From assembly GCA_024636215.1 (NCBI GenBank), contig JAGXHL010000033.1, forward strand, positions 34,969 through 98,968: a stretch of 64,000 nt of DNA, given 5' to 3'. The notes below the pieces were generated by a model that made no database searches, was not told the DNA's origin, and saw only the letters and a list, made by a program, of their open reading frames with translations. The position numbers and the translations under genes were made by a program. Of the stretch, positions 28,347-36,413 are shown one piece after another. Position 1 is the stretch's first letter, and each line of letters begins with the position of its first letter. Origin of the DNA: Deltaproteobacteria bacterium (GTDB lineage: Bacteria > Desulfobacterota > Desulfuromonadia > Desulfuromonadales > BM103).

Positions 28347-29200
28347 ACTAAGTGTCCGGAATAATCAGTAGCCATAACCGCTAACATACTGAAAGAAACC
28401 TGTAATACACAATAAACTATGGACATTCGAGCCAAAGTCAGCCGCTGTCCCTTGGCCGAGGCCAACGAGAATCGGAATTGGCGTAGCGACTCCGAGCTGG
28501 GCCACGGCTTGATCCTGGTTGGTCACAGACTCTACCTGGACGAGGACTTCAGAGTAGAACTCGGCCAGACCGTTTACTACCTCTGGACGCCTCTACTATC
28601 GATTTGTGTCTGTCAGTTTTCTCATGGCCTCAGTTTCGCAAAGCCAAAGGAGCCATCAAACTCCACACTCTGCTCGATCTGCGTGGCAACATCCTAACAT
28701 TTATCCATATCTCAGACGCCAAAGAACACGAAGCCAACATCCTGGACGATCTTATTGCAGAAGCCGAAGCCTTTTATGTCATGGATCGCGGCAATCTGGA
28801 TTTTTCCCGAGTTATCGTTTAACCAGGGCTTGCGCCTTCTTTGTCATTCCCGCCAAAAAGTACTTGGCTTGTTAACGGGCCAATTCAAACCCGGTGGATC
28901 GAAGCACCGATCTGATCTGCGACCAAACAATCATGCTAACCACCTCGCTGACATTCCAATTCTATCCAAAAAAACTACACCGATCCAAGCTACGGAATGC
29001 CGATACTGGAAAAGCTCTAGTCTTTTTAACCAACAAGTTCGACCTGCCAGCGAGGACAATTTCCCAACTCTATCGCAGTCGCTGGCAGGTCGAACTCTTC
29101 TTCAAATGGATCAAGCAAAATCTGCGAATCAAAACTTTCTATGGCACCAGCGAGAACGATAATAACTGAATTTACCCAACAATTCTTCCGGACACTAAGT
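28347..29200 (+). mobile_element. Degenerate IS4-family insertion sequence (854 bp) with terminal inverted repeats
   Basis: Ends 28347-28363 (actaagtgtccggaata) and 29184-29200 are inverted copies matching at 15 of 17 positions. Between them lie transposase fragments on the plus strand. The element is shorter than intact IS4-type elements and lacks the 5' part of its gene. An ataaaac motif occurs in both flanks but not directly abutting the ends, so a target duplication is uncertain. It lies between two O-antigen genes transcribed on the other strand. Confidence 0.8.
28425..29169 (+). pseudogene. IS4-family DDE transposase, truncated and frameshifted
   Basis: Pieces in three frames assemble into a typical transposase. 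They are VSRCPLAEANENRNWRS (28438 on), a LDASTIDLCLSVFSWPQF segment with the first catalytic Asp (about 28587-28640), and FYVMDRGNLDF with the second Asp. Then come VDRSTDLICDQTIMLT, ALVFLTNKFDLPA and SRWQVELFFKWIKQNLRIK with the catalytic Glu. About 70 N-terminal residues are missing, at least two frameshifts separate the pieces, and the C-terminus stops early after GTSEND. It cannot encode an active enzyme. Confidence 0.85.
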
Positions 29201-29231
29201 GATATAAAACATCGATAACGACAGAGTTCAT

Positions 29232-30341
29232 TCAACTAACAACTTTACGATCAAAATATAACTTTACAGATTGGCATATATTAGCAACGTCATCCCTGCT
29301 CAAGTCAGGATAGCTCGGCAAATTCATCCCCCTGGCGGAGATGTCATCCGCAACGGGAAAACATTCACTAGATTGTTGGTACATTTCCATTTGATGATTT
29401 GGATAAAATAAAGGCCGGGTTTCTATACCAGCATTTTTCAGGCATGACCTTAGCAATCGGGCATCCTCCGCATTCTCAGTTAAGATTGACACCATCCAAT
29501 AACTATGAAATGTCCCCAATTTAGTCGCATGTAGTTTAACAGGAAGGTCCTTAAGAAACTCACTATACCAAGCTGCAATTTGCTGTTTCTTATCAAGGAC
29601 TTCTTCTATTCCAACCATCTGAGCGCAACCTATTGCAGCACAAATATTGGTCATGCGGTAGTTGTAACCCAAGATATCATGCCAATATTCACGTCCCTTT
29701 GCTAACCCTTGCCCTCGAAGGCGTTCTGCAAGTTTCGCATAAGACTCATTATTGGTGACTACCATTCCACCTTCACCCGTGGTTATGGTTTTATTGCCAA
29801 AAAAGCTAAAGGCTGAAATGTCGCCAAAGGTCCCAACTAAACGTTCACCAACTCTTGTTCCAATTGCTTCGGCACAATCTTCAATAACGAGGAGGGAATA
29901 CTTCTTTGACAAATCCATTATTGCGTCCATATCACAAGCATGACCATACAAATGAACAGGCATAATAGCTTTTGTCTGAGCAGTTATTTTACGCTCTGCA
30001 TCTTCAACATCAATCTGCCAATAATCAGCCTCGCAATCTACAAAAACCACCTTTGCCCCAGTGTAAGTCACAGCATTAGCAGAAGCAATGTAAGTAAAAG
30101 TTGGGACCAGTACCTCATCGCCAGGGCCAACACCTAATGCAACTAAAGCTAAATGTAATGCTACGGTTCCATTACACACAGAGATGGCATGAGTTACTCC
30201 TATGAAATCTGCAAACCTTTTTTCAAACTCGCCGACGTATTTTCCTTTTGATGAAATCCACGTCGAATCAATACAGTCCAAAACAAGATCCCTCTCTCTG
30301 CCAGAAAGATATGGTCTATATACAGGAAACTTAACATTCAT
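29232..30341 (-). CDS. per: GDP-perosamine synthase (DegT/DnrJ/EryC1/StrS aminotransferase)
   Basis: A 369-residue PLP-dependent sugar aminotransferase. The PLP lysine is in FSFFGNKTITTGEGGMVVTN, and the entry reads DSTWISSKGKYVGEFE. HLYGHACDMDAI, YWHDILGYNYRMTNICAAIG and ETRPLFYPNHQMEMY follow. These stretches are very close to my recollection of the Vibrio cholerae RfbE / Caulobacter Per type, which transaminates GDP-4-keto-6-deoxymannose. With gmd in the same locus, GDP-perosamine is the expected product, so the O-antigen probably contains perosamine or an N-acylated derivative. Confidence 0.88.
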   Translation of the reverse strand: MNVKFPVYRPYLSGRERDLVLDCIDSTWISSKGKYVGEFEKRFADFIGVTHAISVCNGTVALHLALVALGVGPGDEVLVPTFTYIASANAVTYTGAKVVFVDCEADYWQIDVEDAERKITAQTKAIMPVHLYGHACDMDAIMDLSKKYSLLVIEDCAEAIGTRVGERLVGTFGDISAFSFFGNKTITTGEGGMVVTNNESYAKLAERLRGQGLAKGREYWHDILGYNYRMTNICAAIGCAQMVGIEEVLDKKQQIAAWYSEFLKDLPVKLHATKLGTFHSYWMVSILTENAEDARLLRSCLKNAGIETRPLFYPNHQMEMYQQSSECFPVADDISARGMNLPSYPDLSRDDVANICQSVKLYFDRKVVS

Positions 30342-30689
30342 TAATATTTACTCACTTTCTTAGATTAAAGTCAAAAAACAACAGGGGCATAATACATTGA
30401 GGCGCATAATTATGCCCGAGCGAGACAATACTTTTTCTTTGTCTTGGTTATCTACTTCGCTCCAGTAAACTCATTACAAAAGCGCTGGTGGAGGTGGGCG
30501 AGTCGTATACATGAAACTGAAAAATCAAAATCAGCCTCACGCTCGTTCGCTATTCTCACTTGAGGCAGGTGTTGCTTTTGTCTTGAATCTGTCCATGATT
30601 GTTCGTAGCCACAAGCTTTTTTTATCTTGCAATAGACCAATCAGAGCCCAACTTGAGTAAAATGAACAATCAGATTCCTTCATTTTTCG
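30342..30689. other. Intergenic region between per and the GNAT gene
   Basis: This is 348 bp of A+T-rich DNA. The only open frame is a 62-codon minus-strand one at 30452-30640 with no recognisable family features or ribosome site. It may be decayed coding sequence; I see no repeat or RNA structure in it. Confidence 0.4.
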
Positions 30690-31154
30690 TTATTTGAGGT
30701 CAAAAGAACCGACTAATTGACCCTCTTCCTCAGAGGCAAAGACATACCCAATTTTTTCGTAGAGTCGACGGGCGCCGGTGTTGTCCGCGTAGACTTTTAA
30801 TCGCACCTTAAGAGCACCATTCTTTAATGCATGGGTATGAATTGCACTCATAAATTCTTTCGATAAGCCCTTCCCTCGTGCATCGGGGGCTAAATATATA
30901 CCAAGAGAAGGGATTTCAAAGCCCTCATCCCATCCTCGCAAAAGACCATAGCCGAGCATTCTCTGGTTTATAAATAACCCTAAATATAGGTCTCTACCCT
31001 TGTAAGAGGTAACCCATTCGGCTGAATCGTCATCAAATGAATGAGGATGGAAATTTTGACTTTTCTGATCGACACTTACTATCCTAAAAAAATTTGATAC
31101 TTCATCATAATCAGTAGCGCGAAGTCGCCTAACTTCAATACTGGACGTAGACAT
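30690..31154 (-). CDS. GNAT-family N-acetyltransferase
   Basis: A 154-residue GNAT protein. The acetyl-CoA loop is LAPDARGKGLSKEFM (R/Q-x-x-G-x-G/A variant), preceded by FEIPSLGIYL and followed by LKVRLKVYADNTGARRLYEK, a classic GNAT C-terminal half. A GGAGA ribosome site overlaps the stop codon of the wzt gene just upstream. Next to per and the O-antigen exporter, it could N-acetylate perosamine at N4. That link is by position only; most known perosamine N-acetyltransferases are left-handed beta-helix proteins. Confidence 0.85.
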   Translation of the reverse strand: MSTSSIEVRRLRATDYDEVSNFFRIVSVDQKSQNFHPHSFDDDSAEWVTSYKGRDLYLGLFINQRMLGYGLLRGWDEGFEIPSLGIYLAPDARGKGLSKEFMSAIHTHALKNGALKVRLKVYADNTGARRLYEKIGYVFASEEEGQLVGSFDLK

Positions 31155-31157
31155 TGA

Positions 31158-31901
31158 TCAGTCTCCTTTTCTATTGTAAGCATCTATAACTTGGTCTAAG
31201 TCTCCGTGCAGGAGGATACGTCCTGCATCTAACAATATGGCTTTATTACAAAATTGCTTGAGGATCTCATTGTTGTGTGATGCTAGCACTAAGATGTGCG
31301 CACCCTCCACATACTCCGCTACCCTAGCTTTAGCTTTTTCAGCAAAAGCCATGTCCCCCGCCCCTATCATCTCATCCATAATCAGGATCTCTGGACGGCA
31401 TGCGGTTGATGCTGCAAAACCAAGACGAACGAGCATACCAGTCGAGTAAGTACGAATCGGAAGATCGAGATAAGGGCCCAACTCAGTAAATTCTTCTATA
31501 CCAGGCAACCTGTCCTTTGCCTCACGATACGTCATGCCAAGAAAAACACAACGCATAATAATATTTTCTCGGCCAGTAGCGTCAACATCCATACCCATCG
31601 TAACGTCTGTTAAAGATGAAACTGAGCCTTGGATAGAAACACGACCCACTGGCGGCTCATAGATGCCTGCCAGTACTTTCAGAAGGGTCGTTTTGCCTGC
31701 ACCATTACCTCCGATAATAGCGAGACTGTCACCATCTTTAAGCTCGAGAGAGATATCTCTTAAAGCCTGTACATCTACACGCCCATCACTATATGACATT
31801 TTAGCACCGACATTCTTTAAGAGAGTGGCTTTGAATGAACGGCTACGCGAATCAAAGACAGGATAATCAAGAGACAGATTTTCAACAACAATTGAAGCCA
31901 T
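31158..31901 (-). CDS. wzt: O-antigen ABC exporter, ATP-binding subunit (Wzt)
   Basis: A 247-residue ATPase. Walker A is IGGNGAGKTTLLKVL, the signature region has RTYSTGMLVRLGFAASTACR with the STGM variant of the C-loop typical of polysaccharide exporters, and Walker B is ILIMDEMIGAGD. It powers export of undecaprenyl-linked O-polysaccharide. The protein lacks the C-terminal carbohydrate-binding domain of E. coli O9a Wzt, so coupling to a terminal modification is not built into this subunit. It follows wzm by 12 bp. Confidence 0.93.
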   Translation of the reverse strand: MASIVVENLSLDYPVFDSRSRSFKATLLKNVGAKMSYSDGRVDVQALRDISLELKDGDSLAIIGGNGAGKTTLLKVLAGIYEPPVGRVSIQGSVSSLTDVTMGMDVDATGRENIIMRCVFLGMTYREAKDRLPGIEEFTELGPYLDLPIRTYSTGMLVRLGFAASTACRPEILIMDEMIGAGDMAFAEKAKARVAEYVEGAHILVLASHNNEILKQFCNKAILLDAGRILLHGDLDQVIDAYNRKGD

Positions 31902-31913
31902 AACTATCTTTCC

Positions 31914-32726
31914 TCACATATAAAATGAAATACGAGCTCTATAACGAGAAAAAAAAGGCAGAGCAATTAAAAAACCGGTAAAGGTTATTCCAATTGCAAT
32001 CAACCAAATGTAAGGGTCGGGTGTTTTCCCGAGGATCGGCCCTCTTAAAAGCTCTAGAAAAACTGCAAAAGGGTTCCAATAAATAAAAGCTTGATGCTCC
32101 GCAGCGAGTTGAGACTTCCCCCACATCACTGGTGAAACAAAAAAAGCGAGTTGAACAATACTTGCTACGATTTGCGGCACATCACGAAAGCGTGCGCAAA
32201 AAGTTCCTAAAACCATGGCGATCCAAAGTCCATTTAGTAATGACAATAAAAACGCTGGGAAAAACGCGAAGATCGCCCAAGTGGGCGCAATACCAAATAT
32301 AACCATAACAATTGGGACGAGAATGAGGTTATGCGCAAAAGTTATAGAATTACGTGCAAGGACCCTGAAGATAAACAATGACTTAGGCAAAGGAGAGCTT
32401 CGAACATAGCCCTCGGCTTCGATAAATACTGTGGCACATTCCTGAACAAGCGAAGCAATTAACCCCCATGCGATAAAACTCACAGCCGTCAATGGAAGAT
32501 AAACGACAAGTTCAATCTTAAATATCGCAGAATATACTAAGCCAAGGGCACAGACTGTTATGGCCATAGATATCGTTATCCAAAACTGCCCGAGTTTAGA
32601 CCGACGGTACCTTCCCTTGATGTCGAATAATGCGAGAGCTGTCCAAATGCGCCACTGAGCCATACCATCGTATAAGTCAATGACAGCGCGATGAAAATCT
32701 TTCATCTGAAGCATAAAAATCCTCAT
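31914..32726 (-). CDS. wzm: O-antigen ABC exporter, permease subunit (Wzm)
   Basis: A 270-residue ABC-2 type permease with six hydrophobic helices. It has the cytosolic amphipathic start ALALFDIKGRYRRSKLGQFW typical of Wzm/KpsM, and the central FCARFRDVPQIVASIVQLAF followed by SPVMW. With Wzt it moves lipid-linked O-antigen across the inner membrane. The presence of this pair, and no Wzx/Wzy genes, indicates the ABC-dependent O-antigen route. Confidence 0.93.
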   Translation of the reverse strand: MRIFMLQMKDFHRAVIDLYDGMAQWRIWTALALFDIKGRYRRSKLGQFWITISMAITVCALGLVYSAIFKIELVVYLPLTAVSFIAWGLIASLVQECATVFIEAEGYVRSSPLPKSLFIFRVLARNSITFAHNLILVPIVMVIFGIAPTWAIFAFFPAFLLSLLNGLWIAMVLGTFCARFRDVPQIVASIVQLAFFVSPVMWGKSQLAAEHQAFIYWNPFAVFLELLRGPILGKTPDPYIWLIAIGITFTGFLIALPFFSRYRARISFYM

Positions 32727-32835
32727 AATACGTAACGAATAATTTGTATCGTTAGTATTGGAGTCTATATGACATAAAACTTTGTCAAATATTTTGAGTC
32801 TATAAAATTATGGTTAATATCATAGTGACAGTAGT

Positions 32836-33753
32836 TTAAAAAAAGCTAAGTTCATTCCAAGAGCGCCTTAAAAGCGAGAGGTGCCTCCTTATTTTACGAA
32901 GGAAAATTTTAATTCGGTTTCGTGAAGAAGGAGGATAGATGAGATATTCATTTTCATCACTAACAGAGACATTAGGTCCTATAGGAAAAAAGGTTTTCCT
33001 AAGAACCTCACGTGCTGCGACAAAGCCTAACCACTCTTCCTTGAAATTTGAAGTACTCTTCCCACCGAGAGCAAAATGACAGATTACATGAGGGTAATGC
33101 TTTACTGAGTAACCATGGGCAATAAATGCGCTAACATTCAAATGATATTCTCCATTTGCCACAGGATTTTCACAAATAAAACCACACTTATCGAAGATAT
33201 GCCGCCTATAAAATATAGTTTGGTGATGAATTGACTCATTATAAAAAAGGCGACGATTATTAAAGTATGACAGGTCTAATATTTTATTATTATTAAATGC
33301 TTTATGATCGTGGGTGTCATTGTCATTTAGATAGAAAGGCAACAAATTACCGAAAACGGCATCACATTTCATAGCATTGAAAAATTCAACAACACCATTA
33401 ACAATGTTTTTGTTTGAGAAAAGATCTCCACTATTCAAAAAAAACACTATATCTCCTGTCGCAAGCTGAGCACCTTTCTGCATAGCATAATAAATGCCTC
33501 TATCTTTCTCACTAACAAAGATCTTGGGAGAATATTTTTCAACGATTTCCTTTGTCTTATCTTCTGACCCTCCATCAATCACTACATGCTCTATTAAAAC
33601 GTTTCTTTGCTCTGCGACACTCAGCAGGGTACTTTCAATCGTCTCTTCAGCATTTAAACAAACAGTAACAACGGATACTAACGTAACAGGTTTTTGCCCA
33701 CTATAACCTTTCTGCTCAGAATCTGTCGGGCTTTTAGACGATGACTTAGACAT
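32836..33753 (-). CDS. GT2-family glycosyltransferase (paralogue of the fusion protein's first domain)
   Basis: A 305-residue protein with a GT2 domain: LVSVVTVCLNAEETIESTLL, HVVIDGGSEDKTKEIV, VFFLNSGDLFSNK, NESIHHQTIFYRRHIF. Many of these stretches are nearly superposable on residues 1-240 of the 707-residue fusion protein, so the two arose by duplication or recombination. This copy lacks the repeat linker and methyltransferase part. It has a low-complexity Ser-rich N-terminus (MSKSSSKSPTDSEQK). Composition is strongly A+T-rich. Confidence 0.88.
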   Translation of the reverse strand: MSKSSSKSPTDSEQKGYSGQKPVTLVSVVTVCLNAEETIESTLLSVAEQRNVLIEHVVIDGGSEDKTKEIVEKYSPKIFVSEKDRGIYYAMQKGAQLATGDIVFFLNSGDLFSNKNIVNGVVEFFNAMKCDAVFGNLLPFYLNDNDTHDHKAFNNNKILDLSYFNNRRLFYNESIHHQTIFYRRHIFDKCGFICENPVANGEYHLNVSAFIAHGYSVKHYPHVICHFALGGKSTSNFKEEWLGFVAAREVLRKTFFPIGPNVSVSDENEYLIYPPSSRNRIKIFLRKIRRHLSLLRRSWNELSFF

Positions 33754-33780
33754 TTAAATTATCCACAACTTTGAAAATCT

Positions 33781-33899
33781 TTAATAGCTACCTGCTGCCT
33801 GCCATACCGCATTCAGGAACACCTTGAGCATCTGCTCCAGAACTTTCTCAGCACCAGCATTTACAACCAGCCAATCATGTATAATTGCGACTTTCTTCA
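33781..33899 (-). pseudogene. Truncated 5' fragment of a GT4 glycosyltransferase
   Basis: Directly after rfbC, and sharing its TTTTGA end, the minus strand encodes KKVAIIHDWLVVNAGAEKVL and then EQMLKVF before running into unrelated codons and a stop. This equals the first 30 residues of GT4 proteins such as the one at 20808 (IALVHDWLVTIAGAERVLAE). The rest of the gene is missing, so this marks a deletion or recombination breakpoint at the edge of the A+T-rich block. Confidence 0.75.
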
Positions 33900-34448
33900 A
33901 AATAAAGGGGTTCCTGAAGCGTTCAAACATGGAGCAGAAATATCTTTCTCTGACAAAACTGGCTCTCTTTGCACAGGCCACTCAATATTAATTACAGGAT
34001 CATCCCATTTTATAGCCCTCGCATGTTCGGGGCTGTAGTAGTTGGTTGTCTTATAAAGGACTTCTACAACATTACTCAGCGTCAAAAAGCCATGAGCAAA
34101 GCCTTCGGGAATCCACATCTGTTTTTTATTCTCCGCAGAGAGGACCTCTCCGACCCAGCTACCAAATGTTGGAGAATTTCGTCTTATATCAACAGCAACG
34201 TCATAAAGCTCGCCAACAAGGCACCTCACCAGTTTGCCTTGAGCCATAGGCGGTAATTGGTAGTGCAGTCCACGCAAAACCCCAACTTTACTTTTGGAAT
34301 GATTGTCCTGGACAAAGGTTACTTCTTTCCCAACAATTTCGTTCAACATTTTCTGGTTAAAACTTTCAAAAAAGAACCCACGCTCATCCTGAAAAACGCT
34401 TGGTTCAAGAATCAAAACCTCTGGTATAGTTGTCTGGGTTACCTTCAT
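33897..34448 (-). CDS. rfbC: dTDP-4-dehydrorhamnose 3,5-epimerase
   Basis: A 183-residue cupin epimerase. It has VFQDERGFFFESFNQ, then DNHSKSKVGVLRGLHYQLPP with the catalytic His, LYDVAVDIRRNSPTFG, and WIPEGFAHGFLTLS. It epimerises C3 and C5 of dTDP-4-keto-6-deoxyglucose on the way to dTDP-L-rhamnose. It is the last intact gene of the rfbB-D-A-C row, 134 bp after rfbA. Confidence 0.96.
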   Translation of the reverse strand: MKVTQTTIPEVLILEPSVFQDERGFFFESFNQKMLNEIVGKEVTFVQDNHSKSKVGVLRGLHYQLPPMAQGKLVRCLVGELYDVAVDIRRNSPTFGSWVGEVLSAENKKQMWIPEGFAHGFLTLSNVVEVLYKTTNYYSPEHARAIKWDDPVINIEWPVQREPVLSEKDISAPCLNASGTPLF

Positions 34449-34582
34449 TTTAGAACAGATCCTTCAAAACCAATTCAAGGTAGGGTCGCTAACTCGAAGC
34501 AGGTGTATTTTCGGCTATTTCGGCTGATTCTTGTTAGGCCAGAGTGGACATAGCTGTTTTATTACGCGCTTCGGTTTTAAAA

Positions 34583-35461
34583 CTAAAACCTGTCTCTTAA
34601 AACCGTCTCCAAATATTCCCGATAACTGGACTTGGGGGTATCTGCTATGACCTTCTTCATTTCATCACTGGTTAAAAACCCTTTTCGAAAAGCAATTTCT
34701 TCCAGACAGGCGATCTTCAAACCCTGACGTTGTTCCAGCGTGCCGATAAAATGGCTTGCCTCCAGAAGACTTAAATGGGTGCCGGTATCCAGCCAGGCGA
34801 TGCCACGTTCGAGCTTCTCGACCATCAGTTCACCACGACGCAGATATGCAACATTCACATCGGTGATTTCCAGTTCGCCACGTGCGGAAGGTTTCATCTG
34901 CCTGGTCATCTCGACAACCTTGTTATCATACAGGTAAAGTCCCGGAACAGCGTAGTGTGATTTCGGTTTGGCTGGCTTCTCTTCGATTCCAATCGCTTTG
35001 CCGGTTTGATCAAACTCAACGACGCCGTAACGCTCGGGATCAGTCACCGGGTAACCAAAAACCCTAGCTCCGCCACTGAAGGCACTAAAGATTCGGCTTA
35101 GTTCCATCTTGCCGTAAAAAATATTGTCGCCGAGGATAAGACTGACAGCATCATCGGCGATAAATTCCTCGCCAACCAGGAAGGCTTGGGCGATCCCCTT
35201 GGGTTCCGCCTGGACGGCATAACTCAGCCGAACCCCGAAGCGGGAACCATCGCCGAGAAGTGCTTCAAATCGCGGGGTGTCCTGGGGAGTCGAAATGATC
35301 AGAATATCCTGCACTCCAGCGCGCATGAGGGTGGAGAGCGGATAATAGATCATCGGCTTGTCATAGACCGGCTGCAGCTGTTTGCTCGCCACCAGTGTGA
35401 GTGGATAAAGTCGCGTACCCGCCCCGCCTGCCAGAACGATTCCTTTTTTAATACCAGCCAT
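34583..35461 (-). CDS. rfbA: Glucose-1-phosphate thymidylyltransferase
   Basis: A 292-residue nucleotidyltransferase. It has [48 protein letters not shown] and [17 protein letters not shown]. It makes dTDP-glucose, the first step to dTDP-L-rhamnose, and is usually feedback-inhibited by the end product. Length and motifs are fully normal. Confidence 0.97.
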   Translation of the reverse strand: MAGIKKGIVLAGGAGTRLYPLTLVASKQLQPVYDKPMIYYPLSTLMRAGVQDILIISTPQDTPRFEALLGDGSRFGVRLSYAVQAEPKGIAQAFLVGEEFIADDAVSLILGDNIFYGKMELSRIFSAFSGGARVFGYPVTDPERYGVVEFDQTGKAIGIEEKPAKPKSHYAVPGLYLYDNKVVEMTRQMKPSARGELEITDVNVAYLRRGELMVEKLERGIAWLDTGTHLSLLEASHFIGTLEQRQGLKIACLEEIAFRKGFLTSDEMKKVIADTPKSSYREYLETVLRDRF

Positions 35462-35512
35462 CTGTGAATTCTCCTGAGAATCTATTCTGAAATAAGTGGA
35501 TGGAGTTGTATG

Positions 35513-36412
35513 TCATCTGTCAGCAAAATATCTCGCAAGGCCATCTTTCCAGTCAGCAACCCTATTGCCCGTTGCAGAAGAATACTTTTCTTTGCAAAAA
35601 ACAGAAAAAGCTGGTCGTTTTGCCGGGAGAGGATAATCTTCTGTTTTAATCGGGTGAATCTTTTCTACCTTTAGCAACTCGCCGTTCAACCTCGCGACTC
35701 TGGCAATTTCAACAGCAAATTCGTACCAACTGCACTGCCCCTCATTGGAGAAATGGTAGATGCCATAGGGGCCGGGGACTGGGGTCTTGGGACTGGTAGA
35801 AACATCTAATAGAGCGAAAATGGCATTCGCCAAATCTTCTGTGTAGGTTGGGCTGCCCACCTGGTCTGCGACGATGCCCAGCTCAGTTCTCTCCTTCGAG
35901 AGTCGGATTATTGTCTCTACAAAGTTATTGCCGCCCGGACCATAAAGCCAACTGGTCCTGACAATAAAATACTTGTCCAGGCCACTATCCTTAATAGCTA
36001 CTTCGCCAAGAAACTTCGAGCGACCGTACGCCGACTGAGGGTTTGTAGGATCGATTTCGACATAGGGAGAGTTCTTGGTCCCGTCGAAAACATAATCAGT
36101 TGAAATGTGCACGAGTTCTGCGTCTGCCTGGTTTGCGGCTTCGGCAAGATAGCCGACGGCGACCCCATTGACCTGTTCAGCAAGAGATTGCTCAGTTTCA
36201 CATCCGTCTACATTGGTATATGCAGCACAGTTAATAATAACTGCAGGCTTAAGCGCATTGACATAGGCGATGACTTCAGCCTTGTGAGTCATATCGAAAT
36301 CAGGCAGATCGACTGACGAAATTTCATAGTCTGCAGGAGCAACGGCAGCGACTTTCTTTGCCAGCATGCCGTTGCCGCCAACAATGAGAAGCTTTTTCAC
36401 TGGATCGACCAT
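35513..36412 (-). CDS. rfbD: dTDP-4-dehydrorhamnose reductase with short repeat-derived insertion
   Basis: An SDR reductase of 299 residues from ATG 36412 (MVDPVKKLLIVGGNGMLAKK). That start is 1 nt after the rfbB stop and is preceded by GGTGGG inside rfbB. It has NCAAYTNVDGCE, HISTDYVFDGTK and QSAYGRSKFLGE with the catalytic Tyr-x3-Lys. Near residue 220, before YGIYHFSNEGQCSWYEFA, it carries VSTSPKTPVPGP, encoded by a four-unit heptamer array; homologues have a shorter connection there. It performs the last step of dTDP-L-rhamnose synthesis with NADPH. Confidence 0.94.
   Translation of the reverse strand: MVDPVKKLLIVGGNGMLAKKVAAVAPADYEISSVDLPDFDMTHKAEVIAYVNALKPAVIINCAAYTNVDGCETEQSLAEQVNGVAVGYLAEAANQADAELVHISTDYVFDGTKNSPYVEIDPTNPQSAYGRSKFLGEVAIKDSGLDKYFIVRTSWLYGPGGNNFVETIIRLSKERTELGIVADQVGSPTYTEDLANAIFALLDVSTSPKTPVPGPYGIYHFSNEGQCSWYEFAVEIARVARLNGELLKVEKIHPIKTEDYPLPAKRPAFSVFCKEKYSSATGNRVADWKDGLARYFADR
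35768..35797. repeat. Short heptamer array inside rfbD
   Basis: Four 7-nt units, gggccgg ggactgg ggtcttg ggactgg, lie in frame in rfbD and encode Pro-rich residues in a surface loop before a conserved strand. Confidence 0.7.
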
Positions 36413-36413
36413 G

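Noticed and set aside
28347..29200. Active insertion sequence
   Set aside because: The transposase lacks its N-terminus, is broken into at least three frames and stops early.
30452..30640. 62-codon minus-strand ORF between per and the GNAT gene
   Set aside because: No recognisable motif, no ribosome site and no coding-like conservation clue; it may be chance or decayed DNA.
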